Positions 45,092 to 54,711 of a stretch of 64,000 nt of DNA are shown here, piece after piece. Both the position numbers and the translations under genes were made by a program. The notes under the pieces were generated by a model. The model was not told where the DNA came from. It searched no databases and was given only the letters and a program-made list of their open reading frames with translations. The stretch's first letter is position 1, and each line of letters begins with the position of its first letter. The stretch is from Chlorobium phaeovibrioides (GTDB lineage Bacteria > Bacteroidota > Chlorobiia > Chlorobiales > Chlorobiaceae), in NCBI RefSeq assembly GCF_003968655.1, contig NZ_RXYK01000002.1, positions 154,940-218,939 on the forward strand. Direction: 5' to 3'.

Positions 45092-45892
45092 ATGGATTTC
45101 TGGAGACGCTACTTCAGGCAGATTACTTTACCAGTACACTTTGCTGTTGAGCCAGAAGGTGGGGGTGAGGAAAACGCCAATGCGAACGAGCCGGGCAATG
45201 CTGGTGGCGGTGAAGGGGCGGGAGAGGATGGAGGAGAAGGGAATAAAGGAAATGAAGAGGGGGGAGAAGGGAGGCCTAAGTCGTTCAGCCAGGCAGAGGT
45301 CGATGCCCTCATTGCAAAGAAAACGGCAATCTATTCAGGCATTGATGTGCAGGAGTACAAAGCCCTGAAAGAAGCCAGGGCGAAGCAGGAGCGGGAAGCG
45401 CTGGAAAAAAAAGGAGACTTCGACAAAATCCTCGCTCAGACCATGAAGGAGAAAGACGAGATCATTACTGAAAAAAACGGGGAGATCGGAGCGCTTGAGG
45501 ATCAGCTCACCCGTATCAGGGTCGACAATACGCTGCTTGAAGCGGCTTCTGGCGCAAAGGCCGTCAACCCTCGTCAGATCGTCACCCTCCTGAAGGGGAA
45601 TGTTCATTACGACCGGAAAACGGATTCGGTGGAGGTGCGTGAAAACGGTACACCACTCTACAAAAGCGGCAAGCCGGTGAATGTGATCGACTATGTGTAC
45701 GACTTTCTCGCAAAGAACGCGCACTTCATGCCGGCCGGCCCTTCAGGCAGCGGGGCTTCAGGAGGAGGGGCAGGGGTGCCGGCAGGCTCCATCTACAAAA
45801 TCAGCGCATTGGACGCAAAAGATCCCGCCAAATACCGTGCTGCGCGTGAAACGGCAATAAAAGCCGGTCAGTCCCTTTCCATCGAGCGATAA
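45092..45892 (+). CDS. Capsid scaffolding protein
   Basis: 266 residues from ATG 45092 (GGGAGG upstream). An acidic, glycine-rich N-terminal region is followed by a charged coiled coil (EALEKKGDFDKILAQTMKEKDEI). A C-terminal domain ends YRAARETAIKAGQSLSIER. This composition and the position directly before the coat gene are standard for phage scaffold proteins. No protease motif seen. Confidence 0.8.
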   Translation: MDFWRRYFRQITLPVHFAVEPEGGGEENANANEPGNAGGGEGAGEDGGEGNKGNEEGGEGRPKSFSQAEVDALIAKKTAIYSGIDVQEYKALKEARAKQEREALEKKGDFDKILAQTMKEKDEIITEKNGEIGALEDQLTRIRVDNTLLEAASGAKAVNPRQIVTLLKGNVHYDRKTDSVEVRENGTPLYKSGKPVNVIDYVYDFLAKNAHFMPAGPSGSGASGGGAGVPAGSIYKISALDAKDPAKYRAARETAIKAGQSLSIER

Positions 45893-45934
45893 AGAAGCAA
45901 GCAACCACAAACAAACAAAGGAGAAACGAAGACC

Positions 45935-47065
45935 ATGGCCAATACCCTCAACCTCTACGATCCCCTGTTTTATGCGCAGGAAGGGCTCATCCAGCTGGAG
46001 AATGCGCTGGGCATGTCGGCACGCGTGCATCGCGGGTACGACAAAGAGCCGCAGGAGAAAGGCAGTACCATCAAAATCAGCAAACCCGGAACCTTCCTCG
46101 CCAAAGATGCCCCCTCGGCGGATCAGGACCTCACCCCGGGCGATACCGAGATACGGCTCGACCGCTGGAGGGAGGTAAAGTTCAGTGTCAGCGACAAAGA
46201 GCTCGCTTATGCCGGGGAAAAAATCATCACCGATCATATCCGTCCTGCTGCTTATGCGCTCTCGAACGATATCGATCTCAGCCTCAACGGGCTGGCCAAG
46301 TCCGTACCGTGGTTCTACAATGCAGCCGCAACCACTGAGGTGAAAGATCTTACCCGTGTGCATCAGGTACTCTTCAACAACAAGGTCCCCATGAACGACA
46401 GCCTGCTCCATCTTGAAGTAGGGGGCGACCTTCAGGCAGGGTTCCTGGAACTGTTTGCCAACTCAAGTTTTGCGGGTGCTTCAAGTCAGGAAGTGCACAA
46501 AAGCGGCCATATCGGCAACCGGCTCGGCTTCGAAATCTTCGGCAACCAGAATGTCGGCTCTCATGTCAAAGGTACCGCTTCAGTCGCTACTCTGGCAGTG
46601 AACGGTGCAGTGCAGAAAGGAGCAACAAGCCTGAACCTGGACGCTACGGCAGTCAACGGTACGCTTGTAGCGGGCGACAGCTTCAGTATCGCAGGAGACC
46701 CTCAGCGCTATGTCGTTGCCGCCACCCTCACAGCAGCAGGCAACGCATTCTCCGGAGTGCAGGTGTTCCCACCTCTGGCACAGGATGCGCCGGATAACGC
46801 TGTCGTGAAAATGGACCTCACAAACCATGTTGAAAACCTCGCGTTCCACCGCAACGCATTTGCGCTCGGCATGGCTCCCTTGTCTGAGCTCGGCAACGAG
46901 TTCGGGGCGAAGGTGGCCAGTGTGGTTAACGAAAAAAATGGACTCGCCATCAGAAGCAGAATGTGGTACGACGGCGACAACTCACGCGTCAAAATTGCCC
47001 TTGATGTGCTCTACGGCATCAAATGTCTCGATGCAAACCTTGCCTGCAAACTCAGGAAGGTATAA
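45935..47065 (+). CDS. Major capsid protein, P22 coat-like
   Basis: 376 residues. Opening MANTLNLYDPLFYAQEGLIQL and the GYDKEPQEKGSTIKISKPG and DIDLSLNGLAKSVPW segments match the P22 gene 5 coat protein family (HK97 fold). The inserted beta-rich segment near residues 220-290 probably corresponds to the I-domain. It follows the scaffold gene by 42 bp. Confidence 0.9.
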   Translation: MANTLNLYDPLFYAQEGLIQLENALGMSARVHRGYDKEPQEKGSTIKISKPGTFLAKDAPSADQDLTPGDTEIRLDRWREVKFSVSDKELAYAGEKIITDHIRPAAYALSNDIDLSLNGLAKSVPWFYNAAATTEVKDLTRVHQVLFNNKVPMNDSLLHLEVGGDLQAGFLELFANSSFAGASSQEVHKSGHIGNRLGFEIFGNQNVGSHVKGTASVATLAVNGAVQKGATSLNLDATAVNGTLVAGDSFSIAGDPQRYVVAATLTAAGNAFSGVQVFPPLAQDAPDNAVVKMDLTNHVENLAFHRNAFALGMAPLSELGNEFGAKVASVVNEKNGLAIRSRMWYDGDNSRVKIALDVLYGIKCLDANLACKLRKV

Positions 47066-47176
47066 GGGACGGCGCTTCACTCTGGCGGGCGGCCTGTTGA
47101 AAGAACACAAGAGGCGCCCGCATGAGGGGAGTGTGAAAAGGGTTGTGTAACCAGTAACGGAAAGGAGGGGACGGCA

Positions 47177-47596
47177 ATGGCATTCAGTTCAGACGCGGAC
47201 CTTATGGCAATGCAGCCGGGGATTTTCGAGTACGGCATCAGCAGCTTTGCTGACGACCACCTGGTGGCGGAGGGGGAGTTGAGCCGCGATATCCAGATCC
47301 TCTGGATTCCACGCCAGCATGAGGTCACTCTTGATCTGTTCGACCGTTACCAGCTTGATGATAGTCAATGGAAACGGGCGGCATGTTGCCGGGTACTGGG
47401 GTGGCACGCATTGCCGCGCCTTGCCGTGTCGGCCGATGCATCTGCGTTCTGGAATGCGATGGCCGAAGATTACCGGGAAATGTACCGCCTTGAGATTGAC
47501 GCTGTTATCAGTGTCGGTGTCTGGTACGACTCGGGCTCCGGCCTTGCAAGGGTGCCCTCCACAAGACTTTCTGAATCATCCAGAGTGTGGAGGTAA
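47177..47596 (+). CDS. Head-associated protein, unknown
   Basis: 139 residues with AAGGAGG 8 nt before ATG 47177. Position directly after the coat gene suggests a head-completion/connector role, but no family is recognised. Its sequence has a run of alpha-helical segments (WKRAACCRVLGWHALPRLAV). Confidence 0.6.
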   Translation: MAFSSDADLMAMQPGIFEYGISSFADDHLVAEGELSRDIQILWIPRQHEVTLDLFDRYQLDDSQWKRAACCRVLGWHALPRLAVSADASAFWNAMAEDYREMYRLEIDAVISVGVWYDSGSGLARVPSTRLSESSRVWR

Positions 47597-47603
47597 GGCA
47601 GAG

Positions 47604-47960
47604 ATGGCTACGAGCAACACCGCATACCAGCCTGCTGTCTACAACACCGGCATCCTCCGGGGCGACACATTCAGTGAATCGTTCACTTTTGCAACCGGCG
47701 GGGTGCCGCTTGATCTCACCGGGGCCAGCGTTCGCATCCAGCTGCGCAACCGTTCAGGAGGAGTTATCGGCAGCTTTGAAAACGGTTCAGGAATAGAAGC
47801 AGCCGAAGACGGTGGCGCAATTGTCTGGACCATCGAAGGGTCACAGACAGCAGCCTACGCACCAGGGTTGTACCAGTACGACATTGAAGTCACCACAGGC
47901 AGCACCGTCAGAACATACCTCTCGGGGTCGTTCACGGTGCAGAAAGACATCACCGTATGA
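47604..47960 (+). CDS. Phage structural protein with BppU-like beta domain
   Basis: 118 residues from ATG 47604. VYNTGILRGDTFSESFTF, DLTGASVRIQLRNRSGG and a closing YDIEVTTGSTVRTYLSGSF give the short Ig-like beta sandwich seen at the N-terminus of baseplate upper proteins. Overlaps the next gene by 4 bp (ATGA). Confidence 0.65.
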   Translation: MATSNTAYQPAVYNTGILRGDTFSESFTFATGGVPLDLTGASVRIQLRNRSGGVIGSFENGSGIEAAEDGGAIVWTIEGSQTAAYAPGLYQYDIEVTTGSTVRTYLSGSFTVQKDITV

Positions 47961-48184
47961 GCGACTCAGTCTCCATCATCCCTACAGGAGCCGTTTCAGT
48001 CACGGTTGCATCTGTTGGCCCTCAAGGGCCGAAAGGAGAGGCGGGCGAGCCAGGAGCAAACGGCAGTGGAGTGCCCTCGGGCGGGTTGCCGGGTCAGGTT
48101 CTCATGAAAAGCAGTACAGAAGCGTTCGCTATAGAATGGGCGGAAGTGCCGCAGCCCGATGAGATTGACGGAGGCACATTTTAA
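47957..48184 (+). CDS. Small collagen-like fibre protein
   Basis: 75 residues. A short collagen-type run (GPQGPKGEAGEPGANG) suggests trimerisation. It ends PDEIDGGTF, the same terminal phrase as the next protein (VIDGGTF). Coupled to the upstream gene through ATGA. Confidence 0.7.
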   Translation: MSDSVSIIPTGAVSVTVASVGPQGPKGEAGEPGANGSGVPSGGLPGQVLMKSSTEAFAIEWAEVPQPDEIDGGTF

Positions 48185-48221
48185 CGCCGGAAACGGTACC
48201 ACCACCAAAAAACAAAACACC

Positions 48222-48680
48222 ATGGCACAGAAGATCAAACTGAAAAGGGGATTGAAGGCGAGCCTTCCGACTGAGGGGATGACGGCGGGGGAGCCGCTGG
48301 TCACTACTGACCGGGGCACCATGTATCTGTCGACAGACGCCACCACAAAACTGCCGGTCGTGCCGCCGATCGAGGATCTCGGTACCCTTTCGGTGGTTGA
48401 CGGGGCTGCGGATCTACTCATCGTGCACGACGCCGACGAAGCTGCAGGTCAGAAGGAGAAAAAGATCACATTCGGGAACTTCAAGGCGGCGCTGAACATC
48501 CCGGCTGCGTCGACTGATGAAATGGTCGCACTGAAGTCGGGCGGTACGTCGGGGTACCTGTTCGGAGAAGATGGTACGGACGGGCTGCTGGTGATGGGAG
48601 AGGGGCTCAGCTGGGCGCTGAATGCGGAGCAGAACAAGGCGGAGCTGTCGGTGGACGTCATTGATGGGGGCACGTTCTAA
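48222..48680 (+). CDS. Fibre- or decoration-like structural protein
   Basis: 152 residues from ATG 48222. It opens MAQKIKLKRGLKASLPTEGMTAGEPLVTTDRGTMYLSTD, the usual N-terminal adaptor motif of phage fibre/hyaluronidase-like proteins (GEPL/GELA, followed by G-x-(L/M)-Y/F-x). It ends VIDGGTF. Same adaptor type starts the 541-aa protein that follows. Confidence 0.65.
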   Translation: MAQKIKLKRGLKASLPTEGMTAGEPLVTTDRGTMYLSTDATTKLPVVPPIEDLGTLSVVDGAADLLIVHDADEAAGQKEKKITFGNFKAALNIPAASTDEMVALKSGGTSGYLFGEDGTDGLLVMGEGLSWALNAEQNKAELSVDVIDGGTF

Positions 48681-48733
48681 AGAACGAGCCTGCATAGCCC
48701 TTGTTCTTGTAACTCCCGTAACCTCCTACCACT

Positions 48734-50359
48734 ATGGCGCAGAAGATCCTCATGAAGAAATCCACCATCCCCGGCAGAGTGCCCGGGACGGAGGATCTGC
48801 AGGTCGGCGAGCTTGCGGTGAACACCGCAGATGGCCGGCTGTTTTCCAAGCATGCCGACGGGGCGGTCGTGCCGTTAGGGGCTGCTCCGGAGGCGTCGGG
48901 TGGTGGGGCGGGGAGCGTGGAGGCGGTGGCAACAGGGGAAATCATGGCAGGGTGTGCGGTCGTTCTCAATACCGATGGCACTGTCAGCAGAGCAGAGAGC
49001 GGCGTATCCTCGTCAGTGCCTGCAACCGGCGGGATAGACATTTTCGATATTCGGGCAGCCTTCGACGAAGTCTCAGGAAAACTTGTGGTGGCCTATGTCA
49101 TCGAAGGTGATGACATTGACACCTGCAACGGTTATGCTGTTGTTGGTGCTGTTGCAGGCGGCTCCATCTCCTTCGGACCTCCTGTGATGTACAACCCGAT
49201 GGGAAACATAAATGAAATGGAGACCGGCTACACCCAGGTCGTCTATGTCCCCTCTTGGGGGCGGGTTGTCATAGCATACTTGTCTACAGATGGCGGGTGT
49301 AACCCGGATACCATCTGTCTTGTGGAAGGCACTGTTCAGGGAGACCACCTGCAGCTCGGCGTCCCGGTGGTGGTGGCAGAACCGGAGTGGATAACCGCGG
49401 TGAATTGCGTTGTCGGTCCATCAAACGGCAATATCATAGTCTTCCTCTGGGATGATGGCTTGCTATTTGTTCGTGCGGCATCATTCAACGGGTCGTCAAT
49501 CAGTCTTGGCCCGCCGTATAGTGAGTCGGTGGGGGGGTTCATATGGGGAGGTGCGGTCAGTTGGGACACCCTTAACGATCGGCTGATCTATGTCGATTCA
49601 GAATGGGCTGATAATGGAGATAATATGGAACTGCGTGTGCGGGTCGGAACCCTCACTGGAACCTCCATTGCCTTTGGCCTCGTAATAGAAATATTTATAA
49701 CCCTGACCTGTGATTCATCGCTAGACTGCTGTTTCGACGTAGCAGCAGGCAAGACGATCATGTCCTATGCGGATCCGACGGGCCAGTGGATGGCGGTCCC
49801 GTTGAGCCTCAGCGGTACAACGGTCACGCCAGGAACACCTGCGGCACTGCCAATGAATGGTCTGAGAGAACGGACGCAGATGACTTACTGCCCCGCTGTC
49901 GGAAAAGTGGTCATTGTAGGCGAAGACGAAGTGGTTCTCGCTTCAGCGGTAGGGGGAAGTCTGTCGTTCAGTGAACCTGAGGAGTACTACAGCAATGCCG
50001 ATCGCTTTGCGGCGGCTGTGGCGGTAAGTGGTTCCGGAACACTGGTCATCGCCCACAAAAAAGATCATCCGGACCAAACAGGGTACGCAAGAGCCGGCTC
50101 CCTCACTCCAGACGCTATTCTTTTTGAATCGGCCAATCTTACCACGGAGAACTTTCTCGGTGTAGCCAGCGAAGCATGCCTGGATGGCGAAATGGCCACG
50201 GTGCAGACTGTGGGGGCAGTAGCAGCGAACCAGACCGGGCTTGTTGTCGGCCGTCGCTACTATGTCAGTGAAGGCGGAGAGCTCGACCTCACCCCGGCCG
50301 ATCCGGAGGTGTATGCGGGCCTCGCACTCTCTTCAACCACACTCCTCGTAAAAGGATGA
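48734..50359 (+). CDS. Large fibre-like structural protein
   Basis: 541 residues. The N-terminal adaptor MAQKILMKKSTIPGRVPG, DLQVGELAVNTADGRLFSKH is shared with the previous gene. The rest is a glycine-rich, repeat-like beta structure with many VxYxPxxxGxxVIxY-type strands (YTQVVYVPSWGRVVIAYL, DERMTYCP-like LRERTQMTYCPAVGKVVIV), suggesting a beta-propeller. Probable receptor-binding or decoration protein. No DGR-type variable region. Confidence 0.7.
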   Translation: MAQKILMKKSTIPGRVPGTEDLQVGELAVNTADGRLFSKHADGAVVPLGAAPEASGGGAGSVEAVATGEIMAGCAVVLNTDGTVSRAESGVSSSVPATGGIDIFDIRAAFDEVSGKLVVAYVIEGDDIDTCNGYAVVGAVAGGSISFGPPVMYNPMGNINEMETGYTQVVYVPSWGRVVIAYLSTDGGCNPDTICLVEGTVQGDHLQLGVPVVVAEPEWITAVNCVVGPSNGNIIVFLWDDGLLFVRAASFNGSSISLGPPYSESVGGFIWGGAVSWDTLNDRLIYVDSEWADNGDNMELRVRVGTLTGTSIAFGLVIEIFITLTCDSSLDCCFDVAAGKTIMSYADPTGQWMAVPLSLSGTTVTPGTPAALPMNGLRERTQMTYCPAVGKVVIVGEDEVVLASAVGGSLSFSEPEEYYSNADRFAAAVAVSGSGTLVIAHKKDHPDQTGYARAGSLTPDAILFESANLTTENFLGVASEACLDGEMATVQTVGAVAANQTGLVVGRRYYVSEGGELDLTPADPEVYAGLALSSTTLLVKG

Positions 50360-50366
50360 ACTGAAA

Positions 50367-50678
50367 GTGAAAACCATCATCAACAAAACAACAGGCCTCT
50401 CCATGTTCCTCATCGCAGACGAGCGCGCAATCACAGAGGAGCATGGTATGCTGAAAATTGGGCCCGCTGAAGGGAAGCAGGAATACTACATCGGCAACCC
50501 CAAGCCCGATGAACTCACGGTCTACGACAAAGGCGGAACAGTACCCGCCGACTGGCGTGCCGGGAAGTACAGCTACAACGGGAAAAAATGGATCCCTAAC
50601 CCGAACTACAAACAGCGGGAGCCACGCATCCCTCGAACCTCAAACGAAGCGCCACATCCAGATAACGGAGCAACCTGA
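50367..50678 (+). CDS. Small phage protein, unknown
   Basis: 103 residues starting GTG 50367, followed directly by the 67-aa gene (overlap TGATG at 50678). Contains YDKGGTVPADWRAGKYSYNG, as in small accessory proteins encoded downstream of phage fibre genes. No recognised family. Confidence 0.55.
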   Translation: MKTIINKTTGLSMFLIADERAITEEHGMLKIGPAEGKQEYYIGNPKPDELTVYDKGGTVPADWRAGKYSYNGKKWIPNPNYKQREPRIPRTSNEAPHPDNGAT

Positions 50679-50881
50679 TGCCCAGTTGGAGTGAACACAT
50701 CGATGTCGTCCAGGCGGTCCTCATCTTCTGCATTGGCCTCATCAGCTGGTTCAGCAGCCGCACCATGACCCTCATCGACCGCAACCAGAAAGAGATGTTT
50801 GAAAGGATAACGAAGATCGAAAAAGAACTCTGGATGCTCAAAGGAGAGCACGAAGCAAACCAGATCTACAGGAAACCATGA
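50678..50881 (+). CDS. Small single-span membrane protein (lysis-associated position)
   Basis: 67 residues. One membrane helix (VLIFCIGLISWF) followed by a charged amphipathic helix (ERITKIEKELWMLKGEHEAN). Translationally coupled to both neighbours and directly before the amidase, so a spanin- or holin-like accessory role is possible. Confidence 0.6.
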   Translation: MPSWSEHIDVVQAVLIFCIGLISWFSSRTMTLIDRNQKEMFERITKIEKELWMLKGEHEANQIYRKP

Positions 50882-51558
50882 GAAAAGCCCCCAGCAGAAC
50901 CCGCACCGCAGCAGCAAAACCAAAACCCTTGCCCCTGCAGGTCATCCTCGACAACGGCCACGGCCGGGAAACACCCGGCAAGCGCAGCCCCGCATGGTAC
51001 GACATGGCACAGCTGATGGAGTGGGAGTTCAACCGCTCGATTGTCCAGCGAGTTGCTGAAAGTCTCAGCCAGCTCACTATGCAATGCAACATCCTTGTCC
51101 CCGAAGAAGAAGACATCAGCATCACGGAACGCATCAAACGCACCAACACCCTCGCACGCCAGGCCCGTGAAGAAGGGCGGAAGGCACTTCTTATCTCCAT
51201 CCACGCCAACGCCTCACCCAACCAGATGAACCCCGGCCACGGCTGGGAATGCTGGACCTCAAAAGGAGGCACCCAAAGCGACCAGCTCGCCACCATGCTC
51301 TACAACGCAGCAGGGCGTTATCTCGGCCGCTACACGCTCAGGAAAGACATGGCCGACGGCGACCCCGACAAAGAGACGAATGCGTTCTCGCTGCTTTCCA
51401 GGACGATCTGTCCCGCCGTCCTCACCGAAAACCTCTTCATGGACAACCACGACGAATGCGAGTTCCTTTTGAGTGAACAAGGCCGGGATCTCATTGCACA
51501 CACCCACACCAAAGCCATCATTGACTACAATCGCCAGTTCGGAACCAACCACATCTAA
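50878..51558 (+). CDS. N-acetylmuramoyl-L-alanine amidase (Amidase_3), endolysin
   Basis: 226 residues. Zinc-amidase signatures VILDNGHGRETPGKRSP, SIHANASPN and the catalytic Glu in VLTENLFMDNHDEC. No signal peptide, so release relies on a holin, whose gene follows. It cuts the peptide from peptidoglycan to lyse the host. Confidence 0.9.
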   Translation: MRKAPSRTRTAAAKPKPLPLQVILDNGHGRETPGKRSPAWYDMAQLMEWEFNRSIVQRVAESLSQLTMQCNILVPEEEDISITERIKRTNTLARQAREEGRKALLISIHANASPNQMNPGHGWECWTSKGGTQSDQLATMLYNAAGRYLGRYTLRKDMADGDPDKETNAFSLLSRTICPAVLTENLFMDNHDECEFLLSEQGRDLIAHTHTKAIIDYNRQFGTNHI

Positions 51559-51567
51559 AAGCACGCT

Positions 51568-51978
51568 ATGGCCACCCCCATCCTGGGCGACATCATCAAG
51601 ACCGTCGGAACCATCATCGACGATCTTTACACCAGCGGCGAAGAAAAGAGCGCCGCTACGCTTGAACGCCTCAAGCTCCTTCAGGCGCAGCTCATGGGGC
51701 AACAGGCCATCAACACGGCGGAAGCGGGCCACGGCTCAGTGTTCGTTGCCGGCTGGAGGCCATTTGTCGGGTGGGTCTGCGCCATAGCCCTTGCCTATGC
51801 AGCAATTCTTGAACCACTCCTACGCTTTACCGCACGGGTCGCATTCGGGTACGCAGGGGAATTTCCCGTGATAGACACCACCCTCACCATGCAAATCCTC
51901 CTCGGCATGCTTGGGCTCGGGGCGTTCCGCAGCTGGGAGAAAAAAGCAGAAGTAGCCCGCAACACCCTCACAAAGTGA
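51568..51978 (+). CDS. Holin, 3-TM family (GTA_holin_3TM-like)
   Basis: 136 residues. N-terminal amphipathic helix and acidic segment, then hydrophobic segments FVGWVCAIALAYAAILEPLLRF and ILLGMLGLGAFRSWEK. The GWRPFVGWVCA phrase is typical of the 3-TM holin family, which also occurs in gene transfer agents. Forms membrane lesions for the amidase. Confidence 0.8.
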   Translation: MATPILGDIIKTVGTIIDDLYTSGEEKSAATLERLKLLQAQLMGQQAINTAEAGHGSVFVAGWRPFVGWVCAIALAYAAILEPLLRFTARVAFGYAGEFPVIDTTLTMQILLGMLGLGAFRSWEKKAEVARNTLTK

Positions 51979-51988
51979 AGCGGCACCC

Positions 51989-53224
51989 ATGCAATTCCAG
52001 ATAGACAAACAAAAGATGCTCCCACACCAGCGGGAGTTCTGGGAACTACCGAACTACATCAAGCTGCTCGTCGGCGGTTACGGTTCCGGTAAAACCCATA
52101 TCGGCGCAGTCCGCGCCATCTGGAACAGCTACCTCAACGCCCCCATCCCGCACCTCTCCATCTCGCCCACCTACAAGCAGGCGCGCAAAACCGTCATCAT
52201 CTCCATCAGCGAACTGCTCGACCGGGCCAACATCCGCTACACCTACAACAAAACCGACCACGAATTCCTCATCCGCAACTGGAACGGCCGGATATGGATC
52301 GCCAGCGGCGACGAACCCGACTCCCTCAAAGGGCCCAACCTCGCCACCATCGGCATAGACGAACCCTTCATCCAGAAAAAAGAGGTCTTTGACATTGCCC
52401 TCTCGCGGCTCCGCCACCCCGAAGCAAAAACGCGAGAACTCATCATGACCGGCACCCCCGAACAGCTCAACTGGGGATACGAAGTCGCACAAAACGAAAA
52501 TGGCAACTACGACCTCGGTGTCGTCATCGGCAGCACCGCAAGCAACACCCACCTCCCAAAACAGTTCATCGAAACACTCGAAAACGCCTACGACCAAAAC
52601 CAGCGCGCGGCCTATATGGACGGCAAGTTCGTCAACCTCACCGCCGGCAGAGTCTACCGCTACTTCAGTCGCCAGCACCACTACAAAGAGGGCGGCCCAC
52701 AGCCCGGAGAACAGGTCGAAGCCGGCATCGACTTCAATGTCGACTACATGACAGCAGAGCTGTTTGTACGAAGAGGCAGCACCCTCCACTTCTTCGAAGA
52801 AATCCGGATGGCCGATGCCGACACCTACGCCCTCGCAGAACTGCTCCACCAAAAACACCCAGGCATAACGCTCTACCCCGACGCAAGCGGCAACAGCCGC
52901 CGCACCAGCTCACCCAAAACCGACCACACCATACTGCGCGAAAAAGGGTTCAAGGTCCTCTCACCCAAAAGCAACCCACCCGTCAAAGACCGCATCAACG
53001 CCGTCAACAACCTCCAACGCACCAACCGCATCACCATAGCCAACTGCCCAAACCTCATCAAAGACTTCGAACGGGTAGTATGGAAAAACGGCGACATCGA
53101 CAAAACCTCCGACCCCAAACTCACCCACGCCAGTGACGCAGCCGGATACGCCATCAACTACATCTACCCGGTCAAAATCGAACGCACCTACCAATCCCCC
53201 CAACCAACCGCCTGGAGGCCATAA
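51989..53224 (+). CDS. Terminase large subunit
   Basis: 411 residues. Walker A VGGYGSGKTHIGAV (near residue 31) and a Walker-B-like IGIDEPF; the DEPF form is common in P22-like terminases. The C-terminal RNase-H-like nuclease starts AGIDFNVDY and has YPDASGNSRRTS. Packages DNA into the prohead. Ends 2 bp before the portal gene. Codon usage is strongly C-rich compared with the scaffold/coat block. Confidence 0.92.
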   Translation: MQFQIDKQKMLPHQREFWELPNYIKLLVGGYGSGKTHIGAVRAIWNSYLNAPIPHLSISPTYKQARKTVIISISELLDRANIRYTYNKTDHEFLIRNWNGRIWIASGDEPDSLKGPNLATIGIDEPFIQKKEVFDIALSRLRHPEAKTRELIMTGTPEQLNWGYEVAQNENGNYDLGVVIGSTASNTHLPKQFIETLENAYDQNQRAAYMDGKFVNLTAGRVYRYFSRQHHYKEGGPQPGEQVEAGIDFNVDYMTAELFVRRGSTLHFFEEIRMADADTYALAELLHQKHPGITLYPDASGNSRRTSSPKTDHTILREKGFKVLSPKSNPPVKDRINAVNNLQRTNRITIANCPNLIKDFERVVWKNGDIDKTSDPKLTHASDAAGYAINYIYPVKIERTYQSPQPTAWRP

Positions 53225-53226
53225 CC

Positions 53227-54633
53227 ATGAACAACCCCGCAATCACCCCCGAAACCCTTCTCTCCAAACACAACCTCTACAATGTGTTCAGCGACGAATG
53301 GGACTACTTCCGCCAAAGCTACCAAGGCGGCAAAGCCTACCGCGACGCATCGCTCCTCTACCCCTACCGGTTCGAAAAAGAAGGCACCGGAGAAGCGCTG
53401 CTGCTCGAACGCCTCCGCCAAACCCCGCTCGACAACCACTGCGAAAGCGCACTCCACACATACTCCTCATTCCTCTGGAAAAAGAAACCCCAGCGCGACC
53501 TCGCAGAGCTTCAAGACGACCCCGAAATACTCGCCTTGCTTAAAGACGCCGACCTTGAAGGCACCCCCCTGAACGAATTCATGCGCACCGTTCAAATCCA
53601 GGCCGGCATCTACGGCCACGCATGGATCGTTATCGACAAAGCCCCCCACCAATACAACACCCTCGCCGAAGAACGCCACAACGGCATCCGCCCCTACCTC
53701 GTCCACTACGCCCCCCCAAATGTCTACGACTGGACCATTGAACGCAACAGCTCAGGCGCCGTTGAAACCACCTACCTCAAAGTCGTCGAAGAAGAACGCA
53801 GCAGAAACGGGGAAGTCAACAAAATAGTCCGCATCTGGACAAAAGAGAGCATGCAAGCCTACCGCATCCAAGGCGGCTCCAACACCCTCGAAACCCTCCA
53901 CAACACCCCGAACCCCATCGGCATTATTCCCGCCATCTGCCACTACGGCCGCAGCCGCCTTCACCGCGGAATCGGATCCTCCGAAATCAAAGATGTCGCA
54001 AAGCTCCAGCAATCAATCTACAACGACCTCTCCGAACTCGCCCAAACCATCCGCAACACCAACCACAGCACCCTTGTCAAGAACCCCGACGACGACGCCA
54101 GCGGAGGAGCCGGCGGAGTTGTCATCATGTCCGAGAACACAGAATCCGGCAAAAAGCCCTACCTCCTTCAGCCCATGCTCTTTCAAATGGAAGGGCTCAT
54201 CAAAGCCATCGAGAAAAAAGAGGCCATGATCAACCGCATGACCCACCTCGCCCCAGTCCGCAGCGTCCGCACCCAGCCCCAAAGCGGTGAGGCCATCAAA
54301 ACCGAGTTTCAGCTCCTCAACGCCCTCCTCTCCGAAATGGCCTCCGGCCTCCAGCTCACCGAATACCGCATGCTCGAAGTCTACTGCCACTGGCTCGGAA
54401 AAACAGAACAAGCCAAAAGCCTCATCATCCAATACCCCGAAAAGTTCGAACTCCGCGACCGCCAGCAAGACCTCAACCTCCTCAAAGAAGCCGGCACCCT
54501 CACCGTCAACAGCCCTACCTTCCAAAAAGAACTACAAAAGCTCATCGCCAGCATCGCGCTTGAGGACGATGCGCAGCTGGAGGAGATTAATGGGGAGATT
54601 GATGGAGGGGGTGGAGAGAACCCTCCGCAGTAA
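53227..54633 (+). CDS. Portal protein
   Basis: 468 residues. Typical portal features: an N-terminal alpha/beta region with QIQAGIYGHAWIVID, the YLVHYAPPNVYDWTIE segment and a long C-terminal helical crown (DLNLLKEAGTLTVNSPTF). Resembles portals of the DUF4055 type. Last phage gene in the window; no head-tail joining or tail genes follow. Confidence 0.85.
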   Translation: MNNPAITPETLLSKHNLYNVFSDEWDYFRQSYQGGKAYRDASLLYPYRFEKEGTGEALLLERLRQTPLDNHCESALHTYSSFLWKKKPQRDLAELQDDPEILALLKDADLEGTPLNEFMRTVQIQAGIYGHAWIVIDKAPHQYNTLAEERHNGIRPYLVHYAPPNVYDWTIERNSSGAVETTYLKVVEEERSRNGEVNKIVRIWTKESMQAYRIQGGSNTLETLHNTPNPIGIIPAICHYGRSRLHRGIGSSEIKDVAKLQQSIYNDLSELAQTIRNTNHSTLVKNPDDDASGGAGGVVIMSENTESGKKPYLLQPMLFQMEGLIKAIEKKEAMINRMTHLAPVRSVRTQPQSGEAIKTEFQLLNALLSEMASGLQLTEYRMLEVYCHWLGKTEQAKSLIIQYPEKFELRDRQQDLNLLKEAGTLTVNSPTFQKELQKLIASIALEDDAQLEEINGEIDGGGGENPPQ

Positions 54634-54711
54634 AAAGAGCGGGGGTTGTTCCATTCGAGATTTTTTGTAACTTTAACGTTTGGACGACTGGTTCTCTTGC
54701 TGCTTTCAGGT

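Noticed and set aside
48734..50359. Large fibre-like protein as a second DGR target
   Set aside because: No stretch matches the TR, and the C-terminus lacks a lectin-like variable region.
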